A stretch of 64,000 nucleotides of DNA from JAWXCE01 sp034440495 (GCA_034440495.1 JAWXCE010000039.1:5526-69525), one strand, 5' to 3'; counted from the stretch's first letter, positions 27,943 to 37,404 are shown. Notes: generated by a model from the sequence alone, not told the origin. Made by a program: numbers and translations.

Positions 27943-29718
27943 ATGAGCAAAAAACAGCCAACAAAGCCGGACTCCGGAAATGACGGCGGCGCAAAGGCGG
28001 GAACGGCTCAAGCGCCATATCTTGTTCTTGCCCGCAAATATCGCCCGCGCACCTTTGACGATCTGATCGGCCAGGACGCACTGGTCAGAACGCTCACCAA
28101 TGCGTTCGAGCTTGGCCGCATCGCGCAGGCTTATATGCTCACCGGAGTGCGCGGCGTCGGCAAAACCACCACCGCACGTATCCTCGCCCGCGCGTTAAAT
28201 TACGCCAAGCCCGGGGTCACCGCGCCCACCATCGACATCGCCGAGCCGGGCGAGCATTGCCAGTCTATCCTCGAATCGCGTCACATGGACGTGGTGGAGA
28301 TGGACGCCGCGTCGAACACTGGCATTGACGACATCCGCGAGATCATCGAGTCCGCGAAATACATGCCGGCCTATGCGCGCTATAAAGTGTTCATCATCGA
28401 CGAAGTGCACATGCTGTCCAAGGCCGCGTTCAACGGTCTGCTGAAAACGCTGGAAGAGCCGCCCGCGCATGTGAAGTTCATCTTCGCGACCACCGAAATC
28501 CGCAAAGTGCCGGTGACGGTGCTTTCGCGATGCCAGCGCTTCGATCTGCGCCGCGTGGATGTGGCGGTGCTGAAAGCGCAGTTTGCCAAAATCGCCGCCG
28601 CCGAGGGGCAAATCATCGACGATGAAGCGCTGACCATCATCGCGCGGTTGGCGGAAGGCTCGGTGCGAGACGGCTTATCATTGCTCGATCAGGCATTTGC
28701 ACTGGCTAGCGGCAAGGTCGGCGCGGCCGATGTGCGCGCCATGGCGGGGCTGGCCGATGGCGTGCGCATTTACGACTTGCTGCAGACGATCTTGAAGGGT
28801 GATGTCGCATCGGCGCTGCAAACCTTCGGCGCGCTTTACGATGCGGGCGCCGATCCCATTCAACTGCTAACCGATCTGGCGGACGCTGTTCACGCAGTTT
28901 CCCGCATCAAGGTGGCCGGGTCGGACGCGGCGAGCGCGGCATTGAGCGAAACCGAGAAGCAGCGCGCCATCACCCTCGCGAAAGCTCTGTCCGTGCCTGT
29001 TCTCGCCCGCGTCTGGCAGATGCTGCTAAAAGCGCTCGACGAAACCGCGCGCTCGCCGCGGGTTCTGGCGGCGGCCGAGATGGCCATCATCCGGTTGTGC
29101 TATGTCTCCGACTTACCGCCGCCGAACGAGGTGCTGAAAGGTTTTTTCGCAACGCCGTCCGACGGGGCGAATAGCGAACAGAAGCCCAGCGCCACGCGCA
29201 GCCAACCCGTGACTCTTGCCGGCGCGCCGGAGATTGCGCGCGACAATGAAACGATTGAGGATGTCGCCGCTATTGTCGAGCCGCCGCTGCAAGCGCCTGC
29301 AAAACTCGAAAGTTTCGCAGGCGTGGTGGCGCTCGCCGCCGCCAAACGCGATATCAAACTGCGGATCGCGCTGGAGGATTGCGTTAGCCTCGTCCGCTTC
29401 CGTCCTGGCCATATCGAACTAAAGCTGTTGGACAAGGCGCCGCAAAACTTGGCGCAGGAGTTGAGCCGCAAATTACAGGACTGGACGGGCGAGCGCTGGA
29501 TGGTGTCGCTGGCCGAGGCGCCCGGTGAGCGTCCACTGGGAGAAATCCGCCGCGAGGACAACGCGCATCTGCGAGAGGAAGCCCGCCGGCACCCCTCCGT
29601 GCAAGCCGTTTTCCGCCATTTCCCGGATGCCGAAATAACCGCCGTTCGTGCTCTACCTAAAAACCCAACCACTGGCCGGGGTAAGCCATCTGCGAAAGCG
29701 GAGCGTGACCGGCAATAA
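27943..29718 (+). CDS. dnaX: DNA polymerase III subunit gamma/tau
   Basis: This is the clamp-loader ATPase, 591 residues. It begins with a polar tail, then LARKYRPRTFDDLIGQDALV, Walker A GVRGVGKTTTAR, the DEVHMLSKAAFNGLLKTLEE Walker B box and the SRC motif (VLSRCQRFDLRR). The zinc module usual in gamma/tau is reduced: only one Cys (GEHCQSI) remains before RHMDVVEMDAASNTG, as is normal for alphaproteobacterial DnaX. The tau C-terminus (from about residue 390) is Ala/Pro-rich and then folded. It forms a replication-recombination operon with ybaB and recR, with short gaps. Confidence 0.97.
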   Translation: MSKKQPTKPDSGNDGGAKAGTAQAPYLVLARKYRPRTFDDLIGQDALVRTLTNAFELGRIAQAYMLTGVRGVGKTTTARILARALNYAKPGVTAPTIDIAEPGEHCQSILESRHMDVVEMDAASNTGIDDIREIIESAKYMPAYARYKVFIIDEVHMLSKAAFNGLLKTLEEPPAHVKFIFATTEIRKVPVTVLSRCQRFDLRRVDVAVLKAQFAKIAAAEGQIIDDEALTIIARLAEGSVRDGLSLLDQAFALASGKVGAADVRAMAGLADGVRIYDLLQTILKGDVASALQTFGALYDAGADPIQLLTDLADAVHAVSRIKVAGSDAASAALSETEKQRAITLAKALSVPVLARVWQMLLKALDETARSPRVLAAAEMAIIRLCYVSDLPPPNEVLKGFFATPSDGANSEQKPSATRSQPVTLAGAPEIARDNETIEDVAAIVEPPLQAPAKLESFAGVVALAAAKRDIKLRIALEDCVSLVRFRPGHIELKLLDKAPQNLAQELSRKLQDWTGERWMVSLAEAPGERPLGEIRREDNAHLREEARRHPSVQAVFRHFPDAEITAVRALPKNPTTGRGKPSAKAERDRQ

Positions 29719-29792
29719 AATTTGCGGCGGGCTAGACACATCGCCTGTCCGGGCTATCTTAACAGTTGCAACATTCGATTAGGGGACAGGGC

Positions 29793-30113
29793 ATGAAAGA
29801 TCTTTTCGGCATGATGAAGCAGGCCAAGGAGCTGCAAAGCAAAATGGCCGAAATGCAGGCTGAGGTGGAAAGTCTTCAGGCAACGGGGGCGGCGGGCGCC
29901 GGGCTTGTGTCGCTCACGATCAACGGCAAGGGCGCTCTGATTGGGCTGAAGCTTGATCCGAGCATGGCCAAGGCAGACGAAATGGAGTTGCTGGAAGACC
30001 TCATCATCGCCGCTCACGCCGACGCCAAAGCCAAGGTCGATGCGGAAATGGCTGGTAAAATGCAGTCGCTCACGGGCGGGATGCAGTTGCCGCCTGGCCT
30101 TAAGCTTTTTTAG
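29793..30113 (+). CDS. ybaB: YbaB/EbfC nucleoid-associated protein
   Basis: The product is a 106-residue DNA-binding dimer of the YbaB/EbfC family. The ATG at 29793 (MKDLFGMMKQAKELQSKMAE) matches the conserved N-terminal helix; the frame opens earlier at 29766 but has no family support. The GxGLV-type strand (GAGLVSLTINGKGALIGLKL) and the C-terminal GGMQLPPGLKLF are typical. The position between dnaX and recR is conserved in most proteobacteria. Confidence 0.95.
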   Translation: MKDLFGMMKQAKELQSKMAEMQAEVESLQATGAAGAGLVSLTINGKGALIGLKLDPSMAKADEMELLEDLIIAAHADAKAKVDAEMAGKMQSLTGGMQLPPGLKLF

Positions 30114-30137
30114 GCCAACGTTCTTGAGAATTCCGTT

Positions 30138-30743
30138 ATGAGCCGCAAAGTTGCCGGCCCGGAGCTTGAGGCGCTCATCCAGCTTCTCGGGCGGCTTCCG
30201 GGTCTGGGGCCGCGATCTGCGCGTCGCGCCGCGCTGCATCTTGTAAAAAAACGCGAACAACTGCTTTCCCCACTTTCGCGCGCCATGGCGGAGGTGGCGG
30301 AGAAGGTGAGCGTCTGCAAAGCGTGCGGCAATCTCGACACCGTGCAGCCCTGCTCCATTTGCCGCGATCCGCGACGCGATGCGACGCTTATCTGCGTTGT
30401 CGAGGACGTGGGCGATCTGTGGGCGCTGGAGCGCGCCGCCGTCATCAACGCCCGCTATCATGTGCTCGGCGGGACACTTTCGCCGCTGGATGGCGTAGGG
30501 CCGGAAGACCTCAATATCGCCGACCTGCTGGAGCGGGCGCGCGTGGATGGAGTCCGCGAAGTGCTGCTGGCGCTCAACGCCACCGTCGAGGGCCAGTCTA
30601 CCGCGCATTACCTATCGTCCGAACTGGAAAGCGCTGGCGTTGTGGTTTCCCGCCTAGCACACGGAGTGCCGGTTGGCGGGGAACTCGATTATCTCGACGA
30701 GGGCACACTGGCCGCGGCGATTAAATCCCGCCGACCGGTATGA
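30138..30743 (+). CDS. recR: Recombination mediator RecR
   Basis: RecR works with RecF and RecO to load RecA on gapped DNA. The 201 residues contain the helix-hairpin-helix LLGRLPGLGPRSARRAALH, the zinc finger CKACGN with CSIC (four Cys), the Toprim domain starting LICVVEDVGDLWALERA, and the Walker-like GGTLSPLDGVGPEDLNI. Third gene of the dnaX-ybaB-recR operon, 24 bases after ybaB. recF lies elsewhere in this window, at 41292-42518. It converges on the DUF2141 gene with a 6-base gap and no visible terminator. Confidence 0.97.
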   Translation: MSRKVAGPELEALIQLLGRLPGLGPRSARRAALHLVKKREQLLSPLSRAMAEVAEKVSVCKACGNLDTVQPCSICRDPRRDATLICVVEDVGDLWALERAAVINARYHVLGGTLSPLDGVGPEDLNIADLLERARVDGVREVLLALNATVEGQSTAHYLSSELESAGVVVSRLAHGVPVGGELDYLDEGTLAAAIKSRRPV

Positions 30744-30749
30744 TTCCCG

Positions 30750-31205
30750 TTAAAAATACTTCATTGAAATGATTATTGCGGTTGGCCCGGCAACGGCGAA
30801 GCGCGCCTGCCTGAAGCTTGGCTTGCCATAGAGCTGCGGGTTATTGGAAATGCCGATGCCCTCGCGCGGGATGGCGGTCGAAACGCCCAGCAGGCTTTTC
30901 ATGCTGATTTTGCCGTCGCCATCCGCGTCGTGGAACAGGGATATGGCATATGCGCCGTCTGGTATGTCCTTGAATATGACAGATGCCTCGCCGCCCTTGA
31001 TTGGCGCGTTCGCCTTTTTAAAGGGTGATCCCATCGCGCAATCCGGATAGGCGGCGGGGGCAGAGGTTTTCTCGGAGAAAACGCAAAGCCGCACGACCCC
31101 GTTATCGCTCCTTAATCCTGAAATTTTGAGTGTGAGAGTAGCAGCGTCAGCGAGTGTGGGCGCCATGAGTGCAAAGCATGCGGCGAATGCGTAAATTGGG
31201 CGCAT
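30750..31205 (-). CDS. Exported DUF2141 protein
   Basis: The 151-residue product has a signal peptide (MRPIYAFAACFALMAPTLADA) and a DUF2141 domain: LTLKISGLRSDNGVVRLCVF, FKDIPDGAYAISLFHDADGD and GISNNPQLYGKPSF. The ATG at 31205 is preceded by AAAGGA and starts the signal peptide; the longer frame from 31286 would bury it. The Asp-rich FHDADGDGKI may bind calcium. Function is unknown. It is a single gene. Confidence 0.88.
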   Translation of the reverse strand: MRPIYAFAACFALMAPTLADAATLTLKISGLRSDNGVVRLCVFSEKTSAPAAYPDCAMGSPFKKANAPIKGGEASVIFKDIPDGAYAISLFHDADGDGKISMKSLLGVSTAIPREGIGISNNPQLYGKPSFRQARFAVAGPTAIIISMKYF

Positions 31206-31504
31206 CGTTTTTCCTTTGTCTTGGTCTCGACACAGCAATATGCGAAAAATGAACCAAATGCGACGCCGGATTGCCACAAATCGCAACCTGCGGCTGTTTG
31301 ACTTACTGTTTTTTTGGACAAACGAGGGATTAAAGCATCACCTCCGGCCGGGTGCCGGCGAAACCAGTGAGTTGACTGCTGATCGTTAAATTCGTACCAA
31401 CTAATTGTCTGTTTTCTGCATTTATCAATTATGATGCTGGGTAAGTCGAAATCTAACCGCCACATTGGTGGTCAATCAATTCAACACCGGGTGTGCATGT
31501 TCTA

Positions 31505-32116
31505 ATGACTGTTACACTGCACAAAGGTGATCTGGCCGAAAGCGTGGATTTCGGCGCTTCCGTCGCCATCGATACGGAAACACTCGGACTTAACCCACAC
31601 CGTGACCGCCTATGCCTGGTGCAGCTTTCGAGCGGAGACGGCACGGCGCATCTGGTGCAGTTCGCGCGCGGAGACTATAATGCGCCTCGCCTTTCGCGGC
31701 TCCTGACCGACCCAGCCGTGCTTAAAATTTTCCACTTCGGCCGCTTTGATATCGCCGTAATGAGTCAATACCTCAAGGTCGTGACCGGGCCGGTTTACTG
31801 CACAAAAATCGCCTCCAAACTGGTGCGCAATTTCACTGACAGGCATGGTCTGAAGGATTTATGCCGCGAGTTCCTCGGCGTCGATCTGTCCAAGCAGCAG
31901 CAAAGCTCGGACTGGGGCACGCCGGACTTGACGCCGGAACAAATGGCCTACGCTGCGTCCGACGTTTTGCATTTGCACGGCCTAAAGGAGAAGCTCGATG
32001 CTCTGCTACAGCGAGAGGGTCGGACGGAAATAGCGGAAGCCTGTTTTAAATTCTTGCCGACTCGCGCAAAACTCGATTTGCTGGGATGGGACGAAACGGA
32101 TGTTTTTCACCACTAA
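31505..32116 (+). CDS. Ribonuclease D family 3'-5' exonuclease (short form)
   Basis: The 203-residue protein consists of a single DEDDy exonuclease domain. Exo I is VAIDTETLGLNP, Exo II is KIFHFGRFDIAVMSQYL and Exo III is MAYAASDVLHLHGLKEKL, with the Tyr and Asp of the DEDDy class. It lacks the HRDC domains of full-length RNase D (about 370 residues), as do many alphaproteobacterial homologues that sit beside the lpt genes. Likely roles are trimming of stable RNA 3' ends. It is about 50 bases upstream of the lptC-lptA fusion and probably co-transcribed with it. Confidence 0.9.
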   Translation: MTVTLHKGDLAESVDFGASVAIDTETLGLNPHRDRLCLVQLSSGDGTAHLVQFARGDYNAPRLSRLLTDPAVLKIFHFGRFDIAVMSQYLKVVTGPVYCTKIASKLVRNFTDRHGLKDLCREFLGVDLSKQQQSSDWGTPDLTPEQMAYAASDVLHLHGLKEKLDALLQREGRTEIAEACFKFLPTRAKLDLLGWDETDVFHH

Positions 32117-32164
32117 AGCGAATGACAGAGATTTTTTTATTCGGGTTGAAGTGACGGCGGGTCA

Positions 32165-33955
32165 ATGGCGATAGCGACACAACATTCTCGCGCATTAGAT
32201 TCTCGCCCACCAGGGCCGCGCTTTGGCTCAATCGCTATTGCAACCGACCGCACAAAAGCTTTTCGTCAAGCCATACGCCACAGCGGCAGGGTTCGCGTTT
32301 TTAAGGTCCTTCTTCCGATACTGGCAATCGCCACATGCGGGCTTTATGTCGTTCCCTCGAAGTGGAAATTTGAGGTGGCTGGTAATGAAGTGGTGCTTGA
32401 CGCGGTCGATGTGACCTCCGGCGACCTTAAAATGACCAATCCCCGCATCAAGGGGCAAAACAAAACCCAAGGGAAATACGATGTGCGCGCCGTCTCGGCC
32501 ACGCAAACCATCGCGGATCCGGACACCCTGAATCTGAATGACATCGACGCCGATGTCATCAACGCCAGCGGCGAGACGACAAAGCTGAAAGCGCCGGGCG
32601 GCATCTACCGATCCAAGCTTGAGGAAATGATTTTCAATCAGGGCGTCGTGATCGAGCGCTCCTCGGGGCTGACAGCGCGGCTCAAATCGGCCAGCGCGTT
32701 TTTCGCCAAAAATCTGGTGATCTCCAAAGAACCGGTTGAAATTCTTTTGCGAGAAAGCGTTATACGCGCCAACGCGCTTGACCTTTACACCGACAGATCG
32801 AGTGCGGTTTTCACGGGCAATGTGTCCGTTCACCTTGTGCGCGAAGCCAACGCGGACGCCACGCCAGCCGTGCCCCAACCGGTCGCCGCCACTGCGTCCG
32901 CCAGCTATCAGCTTGATCCGAAAAAGCCGATCAACATCACATCCAACTCGCTTGAGGTGGACGATGTCAAAAAGCTCGCGATTTTCCGTGAGAACGTGAA
33001 CGCCGTACAGGGCGACTTCAACATGAAATCGAACGAGTTGCAGGTTTCCTACGCCGCATCGGACGCAGCAAAAGGCGCTGTCGCCACACCTGGGGCGGCG
33101 GACATCAAATATATCGAGGCGCGCGGCGAGGTGGTCGTCACATCCAAGGATAACCAGACGGCGCGCAGCGACAAGGCGCTTTACGACTCTGCCACGCAGA
33201 CCATGACGCTTTTTGATAACGTGACAGTGGCGCAGGAAAAAAACATCATCCAGAGCGACAGCGCGATCATCAACGCCGCGACGGGCAAAACTTTTTTTCA
33301 AATGAACCTGGACAAACGGCTGAAGGCGGTATTCACCCCGAAGGGCGCCGCCGACCCTGCCGCTCCGGTCAAAGTGGCGACAAAGCCAGAGCCTGTGAAG
33401 CCTGAAGCAAGCGCGCCAGGTGATATGTTTGCCAGCGCCGACGCCAAGAAGCCCATCAATATCGAAGCCCGTTCGCTTGAGGTTGACGACAAAAAGCAGC
33501 TCGCCTTTTTCCGCGAAAACGTGTCCGCCACCCAGGGCGATTTCAATATCCGCTCGAAAGAGCTGGAGGTCGCCTATGCCAGCGCTGGCGGCGCCAAGAC
33601 GCCGGGCGCGACGCAAAGCTCCGGCGATATCAAAACGATTACCGCCAGGGGCAAGGTGCTCGTCGTTTCCAAGGAGCAGAACGCCAGCAGCGACAAAGCG
33701 GTGTTCGACATGAAGTCGCAGACGGTGACGATGACCGAGAATGTGGTCGTCACCCAAGGCAAGAACATCATCAAGGGCGACAGGCTTGTCATCGACGTGA
33801 CGACAGGTAAAAGCACGTTTCAGATGAATGACAACGGGCGCACATCTGCTGTATTTGAGGCGAAGGGCGATATAGGCTCTCTAGGCGGTCAACCAAAAGA
33901 TAAAGACAAGGAAAAAGCGAAAGCGAAAGGCGATCCAAAGCCTGCGAGCCAGTGA
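32165..33955 (+). CDS. Fused LptC-LptA-LptA lipopolysaccharide transport protein
   Basis: The 596-residue protein joins what are normally separate proteins of the LPS bridge. Residues 44-63 form a membrane helix (VFKVLLPILAIATCGLYVVP), and residues 64-226 an LptC domain ending FTGNVSVHLV. An Ala/Pro linker (228-250) leads to a first OstA/LptA domain (252-392, KPINITSNSLEVDD to NLDKRLKAVFTPKG). A second linker (393-426) leads to a second OstA domain (427-568, KPINIEARSLEVDD to FEAKGD). A Lys-rich tail follows. The two OstA domains are clear tandem duplicates (ITSNSLEVDDVKKLAIFREN against IEARSLEVDDKKQLAFFREN). The frame is uninterrupted, so this is not an annotation artefact. lptB follows, confirming the pathway. 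Confidence 0.92.
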   Translation: MAIATQHSRALDSRPPGPRFGSIAIATDRTKAFRQAIRHSGRVRVFKVLLPILAIATCGLYVVPSKWKFEVAGNEVVLDAVDVTSGDLKMTNPRIKGQNKTQGKYDVRAVSATQTIADPDTLNLNDIDADVINASGETTKLKAPGGIYRSKLEEMIFNQGVVIERSSGLTARLKSASAFFAKNLVISKEPVEILLRESVIRANALDLYTDRSSAVFTGNVSVHLVREANADATPAVPQPVAATASASYQLDPKKPINITSNSLEVDDVKKLAIFRENVNAVQGDFNMKSNELQVSYAASDAAKGAVATPGAADIKYIEARGEVVVTSKDNQTARSDKALYDSATQTMTLFDNVTVAQEKNIIQSDSAIINAATGKTFFQMNLDKRLKAVFTPKGAADPAAPVKVATKPEPVKPEASAPGDMFASADAKKPINIEARSLEVDDKKQLAFFRENVSATQGDFNIRSKELEVAYASAGGAKTPGATQSSGDIKTITARGKVLVVSKEQNASSDKAVFDMKSQTVTMTENVVVTQGKNIIKGDRLVIDVTTGKSTFQMNDNGRTSAVFEAKGDIGSLGGQPKDKDKEKAKAKGDPKPASQ

Positions 33956-34131
33956 TACGGCCGTTGTTTTTGAAATTCGACGGCGTTGTTCGGATTTACG
34001 CCAACCGGTGAAACGAGTCTGCGACTTTATGATCTTGCAACTTTTAGGCCATTTTACTTTCTCTATAAAAGCCCTAAGATAAAGTCTAACGTGCAGGAAC
34101 ATTTATCCGGCAGGCGTCGAAGGGTGGATTT

Positions 34132-34989
34132 ATGACGATCATAGATAGGCCCAAGCAAAACCCCGCCGGTTTCCGCCCGGTGCAGCCTCAGGCGCGTCCG
34201 GCCCAGCCCGTCTCTCCACGGCATCCCGAACCTGCCCGCCAGCGCCGCGCTCCCGTCTCCACACAAAACCGCCTCGTCGCCGAGAATGTGGTGAAAAGCT
34301 ACAAAAAGCGCATGGTCGTCAAAGGCGTCAGCATCTCGGTAGGGCGCGGCGAGTCTGTGGGCCTGCTCGGACCGAATGGCGCCGGTAAAACCACCGTATT
34401 TTACATGATTACCGGCCTCGTGGTTGCAGATCAGGGCAGCGTCATGATTGACGGCTATGACGTAACCAAGCTGCCAATGTACCGCCGTGCGCGCCTTGGC
34501 ATCGGATATCTGCCACAGGAAGCCTCGATTTTTCGAGGGCTTTCGGTCGAAGACAACATCCGCGCCGTGCTGGAAGTGACCGAGCCGAGCAAGAAAGAGC
34601 GGGAAAAGCAACTCGACGCACTGCTTGACGAATTCAACATCACCCGGCTGCGCAAGGCGCCGTCTATCGCACTCTCCGGCGGCGAGCGGCGGCGTTGCGA
34701 GATTGCCCGCGCGCTTGCCAGCCGCCCATCGTACATGCTTCTGGACGAACCGTTTGCGGGCATCGACCCTATCGCGATTGGCGATATCCGTGCGCTGGTG
34801 AGGCATCTGACGCAGCGCGGTATCGGCGTGCTTATCACCGACCACAACGTGCGTGAAACGCTCGAACTGATCGACCGGGCCTATATCATTTATGACGGTC
34901 GCGTGCTGACCGAAGGCACGCCGCAGGAAGTCATTGCGAATGAGGAAGTACGCCGTGTTTACCTTGGCGATATGTTCACTAAGTCTTGA
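34132..34989 (+). CDS. lptB: LPS export ABC transporter ATP-binding protein LptB
   Basis: LptB powers LPS extraction from the inner membrane with LptFG. Walker A is GPNGAGKTT, Q-loop GYLPQEASIF, signature LSGGERRRCEIARAL, Walker B YMLLDEPFAGIDP and switch TDHNVRETL. At 285 residues it carries an N-terminal extension of about 43 residues, rich in Pro and Gln (QPQARPAQPVSPRHPEPAR), before the core starts at RLVAENVVKSY; ordinary LptB is about 240. The ATG at 34132 is the only good start. It lies in the conserved order lptC/A-lptB-rpoN-hpf-ptsN. Confidence 0.96.
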   Translation: MTIIDRPKQNPAGFRPVQPQARPAQPVSPRHPEPARQRRAPVSTQNRLVAENVVKSYKKRMVVKGVSISVGRGESVGLLGPNGAGKTTVFYMITGLVVADQGSVMIDGYDVTKLPMYRRARLGIGYLPQEASIFRGLSVEDNIRAVLEVTEPSKKEREKQLDALLDEFNITRLRKAPSIALSGGERRRCEIARALASRPSYMLLDEPFAGIDPIAIGDIRALVRHLTQRGIGVLITDHNVRETLELIDRAYIIYDGRVLTEGTPQEVIANEEVRRVYLGDMFTKS

Positions 34990-35026
34990 CGATCATTTTT
35001 ATGCGTTTTGAAGGGATTACAACTCG

Positions 35027-36550
35027 ATGGCGCTTGCGGTGAGGCTCGAGCTCAGACAACGCCAGTCTCTCATCGTCACGCCGCAACTGCAGCAGGCTAT
35101 CAAGCTGTTGCAGCTCTCCAACCTCGACCTGCAAACGTTTGTCGAGCGCGAAGTTGAGCAGAATCCATTCCTGGAGCACGACGCCCCCAGTGGCGATGCA
35201 GGCGTAAGCGAAGCTTTTTCAGAGCCTGTCGGGTTTAACAGCGAAACGATTGAACATTCGGGCGCGGAGCCCGATCTCGCGACCGCGCTCAAAAATGACC
35301 TTACATTTGAGGAGGCTTGCAGTCCGGACCATGCGCAAGACTGGGAGGCGGGCGTCGGTGAAGGTAACTGGGGACAAAGCTCCAATACATCGCGCGGAGA
35401 TGGCTTTGCCGAACTTACGGATTTCGCCGATCTCATTGAAAGGCCACGCGGCCTTGGCGATCATCTAAGCGAACAGCTTGCGCTTGCCACCGGCGATCCG
35501 GAACTGCGGTTTGTCGGACGGTATCTGATCGACCTCATCGATGAAGCGGGTTATCTGAGGGACGGTTTAGAGGCAGTCGCGGAACGTCTCGGCGCGCCTC
35601 TGACGTCTCTCGCGCGCGCCCTCACGCTGTTGCAGAGCTTCGACCCCACAGGAGTTGGCGCTCGCAATCTGGCCGAGTGCCTAGCCATCCAGTTGCGCGA
35701 AAAGAACCGTCTCGATCCGTACATGGCGCTTGTGCTTGAAAACCTTGATCTTGTCGCGGCCAGAGACATCGCCAAGCTGCGCCGGGTCACGGGACTTAGC
35801 GCAGAAGATTTGCAGGATGCTATTGCCGAGTTAAAACAGCTCAATCCGAAGCCTGGGCACTCATTCGGTGCCGCAGCGATCAACGCGGTGATCCCGGATG
35901 TTTTTGTGCGGCGCCGCAAAGGCGGAGGGTGGCTTGTCGAAATCAACCATGAGACCTTGCCCAAAGTACTGATTAACCGGACATATTACGCATCCGTTGT
36001 CGGTTCGATCAAATCCGATGTCGAGAAAAGCTATATCGGCGCCTGCATGACAACAGCGAACTGGCTTATCAAATCGCTGGATCAGCGCACGCGAACCATT
36101 TTGAAGGTTGCGCAGGAGATCGTAGCGCAGCAGGATGGATTTCTGGTGCACGGCGTGCGTTATATGCGGCCGCTCAATCTGCGCGATGTCGCGGAAAAAA
36201 TCAAAATGCACGAATCGACGGTGAGCAGGGTCACGTCCAACAAATACATCGCCACGCCCCGCGGCATGTTCGAACTAAAATACTTTTTTACCTCCGCCAT
36301 ACAGAGTTCTGGGTATGGCGAGCAGCACTCTTCGGAAGCCGTCCGCGACCGCATCCGGCAGATGATTAACGCGGAGTGCGCTGAGGCGATTTTATCCGAC
36401 GATCAGATTGTCAACATGCTGCGCCGGGATGGCGTCGATATCGCGCGCAGAACAGTCGCAAAGTACAGGGAGGCGATGCGAATTTCGTCGTCAGTGCAGC
36501 GTAGACGGCAAAAACGCAGCCAGATGACGGATAGCAGTTTAAGCCTATAG
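35027..36550 (+). CDS. rpoN: RNA polymerase sigma-54 factor
   Basis: The product is the alternative sigma factor for nitrogen and other enhancer-dependent promoters. Region I starts RLELRQRQSLIVTPQLQQAI and includes LLQLSNLDLQTFVEREVEQN. The core-binding domain and the helix-turn-helix near HESTVSRVTSNKYIATPRG follow. The RpoN box is ARRTVAKYRE near residue 480. The 507 residues are normal. Needs bacterial enhancer-binding proteins, none of which is in this window. The gene lies 37 bases after lptB. Confidence 0.97.
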   Translation: MALAVRLELRQRQSLIVTPQLQQAIKLLQLSNLDLQTFVEREVEQNPFLEHDAPSGDAGVSEAFSEPVGFNSETIEHSGAEPDLATALKNDLTFEEACSPDHAQDWEAGVGEGNWGQSSNTSRGDGFAELTDFADLIERPRGLGDHLSEQLALATGDPELRFVGRYLIDLIDEAGYLRDGLEAVAERLGAPLTSLARALTLLQSFDPTGVGARNLAECLAIQLREKNRLDPYMALVLENLDLVAARDIAKLRRVTGLSAEDLQDAIAELKQLNPKPGHSFGAAAINAVIPDVFVRRRKGGGWLVEINHETLPKVLINRTYYASVVGSIKSDVEKSYIGACMTTANWLIKSLDQRTRTILKVAQEIVAQQDGFLVHGVRYMRPLNLRDVAEKIKMHESTVSRVTSNKYIATPRGMFELKYFFTSAIQSSGYGEQHSSEAVRDRIRQMINAECAEAILSDDQIVNMLRRDGVDIARRTVAKYREAMRISSSVQRRRQKRSQMTDSSLSL

Positions 36551-36762
36551 ATATGGCAAGCGCTTTGCGTCTAACTCGAAGCTTGTAATGCGCAAGCCCT
36601 TATTCTGAGTGGCAAAAAATTGACTCAGCAAACACGTTCAACTAGTCTGGTTATCAGGGCGGTGAGACGCTATACTCATTTAATGACTTAGTGTTCAAAA
36701 GTGATGCAGCGGTTCGTGGCGCGGACACGGACACTGTTTAACGCAAAGCGCATTATCCAACG

Positions 36763-37359
36763 ATGACAATAACTGTGACTGGTAAAAATCTCGATCTTGG
36801 TGACGCTTTGCGTGATTACGTCCTGGATCGCGTCGATCAGGCTGTCGAAAAATATTTCAACCGGCCGGTTTCCGGTCAGATCTTGGTTGAAAAGTCGCAT
36901 GGCGAATTCTCCACGAGCTGCTCATTGCATCTTCATTCGGGATTTGATGTGCAAACATCCGGTAGCGCTGCCGATGCCTATGCAAGCGTAGATGTCGCCT
37001 CCGCCAAACTTGAAAAGCAGTTACGCCGTTATAAGCGGCACCTTAAAAACCATCACGCGCACGGTTCTGCAAAGGAACCGCATATCGATGTCATAAACTA
37101 TGTTATAGACAACAGTGAGCCGGACGAATCCAGCGAGGATAACGAGGATTTGGCTCCACCAATTATTGCTGAACATATAACAGCCATCAAACACCTGTCT
37201 GTGAGCGACGCCGTTATGCAGCTTGACCTTAGTAACAGTCCGGTTGTAGTTTTTCGTAATGCGAGTCACGGGCAGATTAACTTTATTTACCGGCGCCCGG
37301 ACGGAAACATTGGTTGGATAGACCCCGCAGCTTCATCTCTTAAAAAAGACGGAAACTGA
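36763..37359 (+). CDS. hpf: Long-form ribosome hibernation promoting factor
   Basis: The product dimerises 70S ribosomes in stationary phase. Residues 1-100 form the ribosome-binding beta-alpha-beta domain (TVTGKNLDLGDALRDYVLDR, then KLEKQLRRYKRHLKNHH). After an acidic linker (EPDESSEDNEDL) comes the C-terminal dimerisation domain, including IKHLSVSDAVMQLDLSNSPV and VVFRNASHGQINFIYRRPDG. 198 residues fits the long form. The ATG at 36763 is directly in front of the first beta strand. Placement between rpoN and ptsN is the standard proteobacterial order. Confidence 0.95.
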   Translation: MTITVTGKNLDLGDALRDYVLDRVDQAVEKYFNRPVSGQILVEKSHGEFSTSCSLHLHSGFDVQTSGSAADAYASVDVASAKLEKQLRRYKRHLKNHHAHGSAKEPHIDVINYVIDNSEPDESSEDNEDLAPPIIAEHITAIKHLSVSDAVMQLDLSNSPVVVFRNASHGQINFIYRRPDGNIGWIDPAASSLKKDGN

Positions 37360-37404
37360 GTTCAGCGTTACTATGCTGGCGCAACACACCGTGTGAGAAT
37401 ACGA

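Noticed and set aside
25110..28011. Two minus-strand frames sharing the peptide ISDKSPPEASA
   Set aside because: They are antisense readings of the duplicated ffs promoter/5' region, not a protein family.
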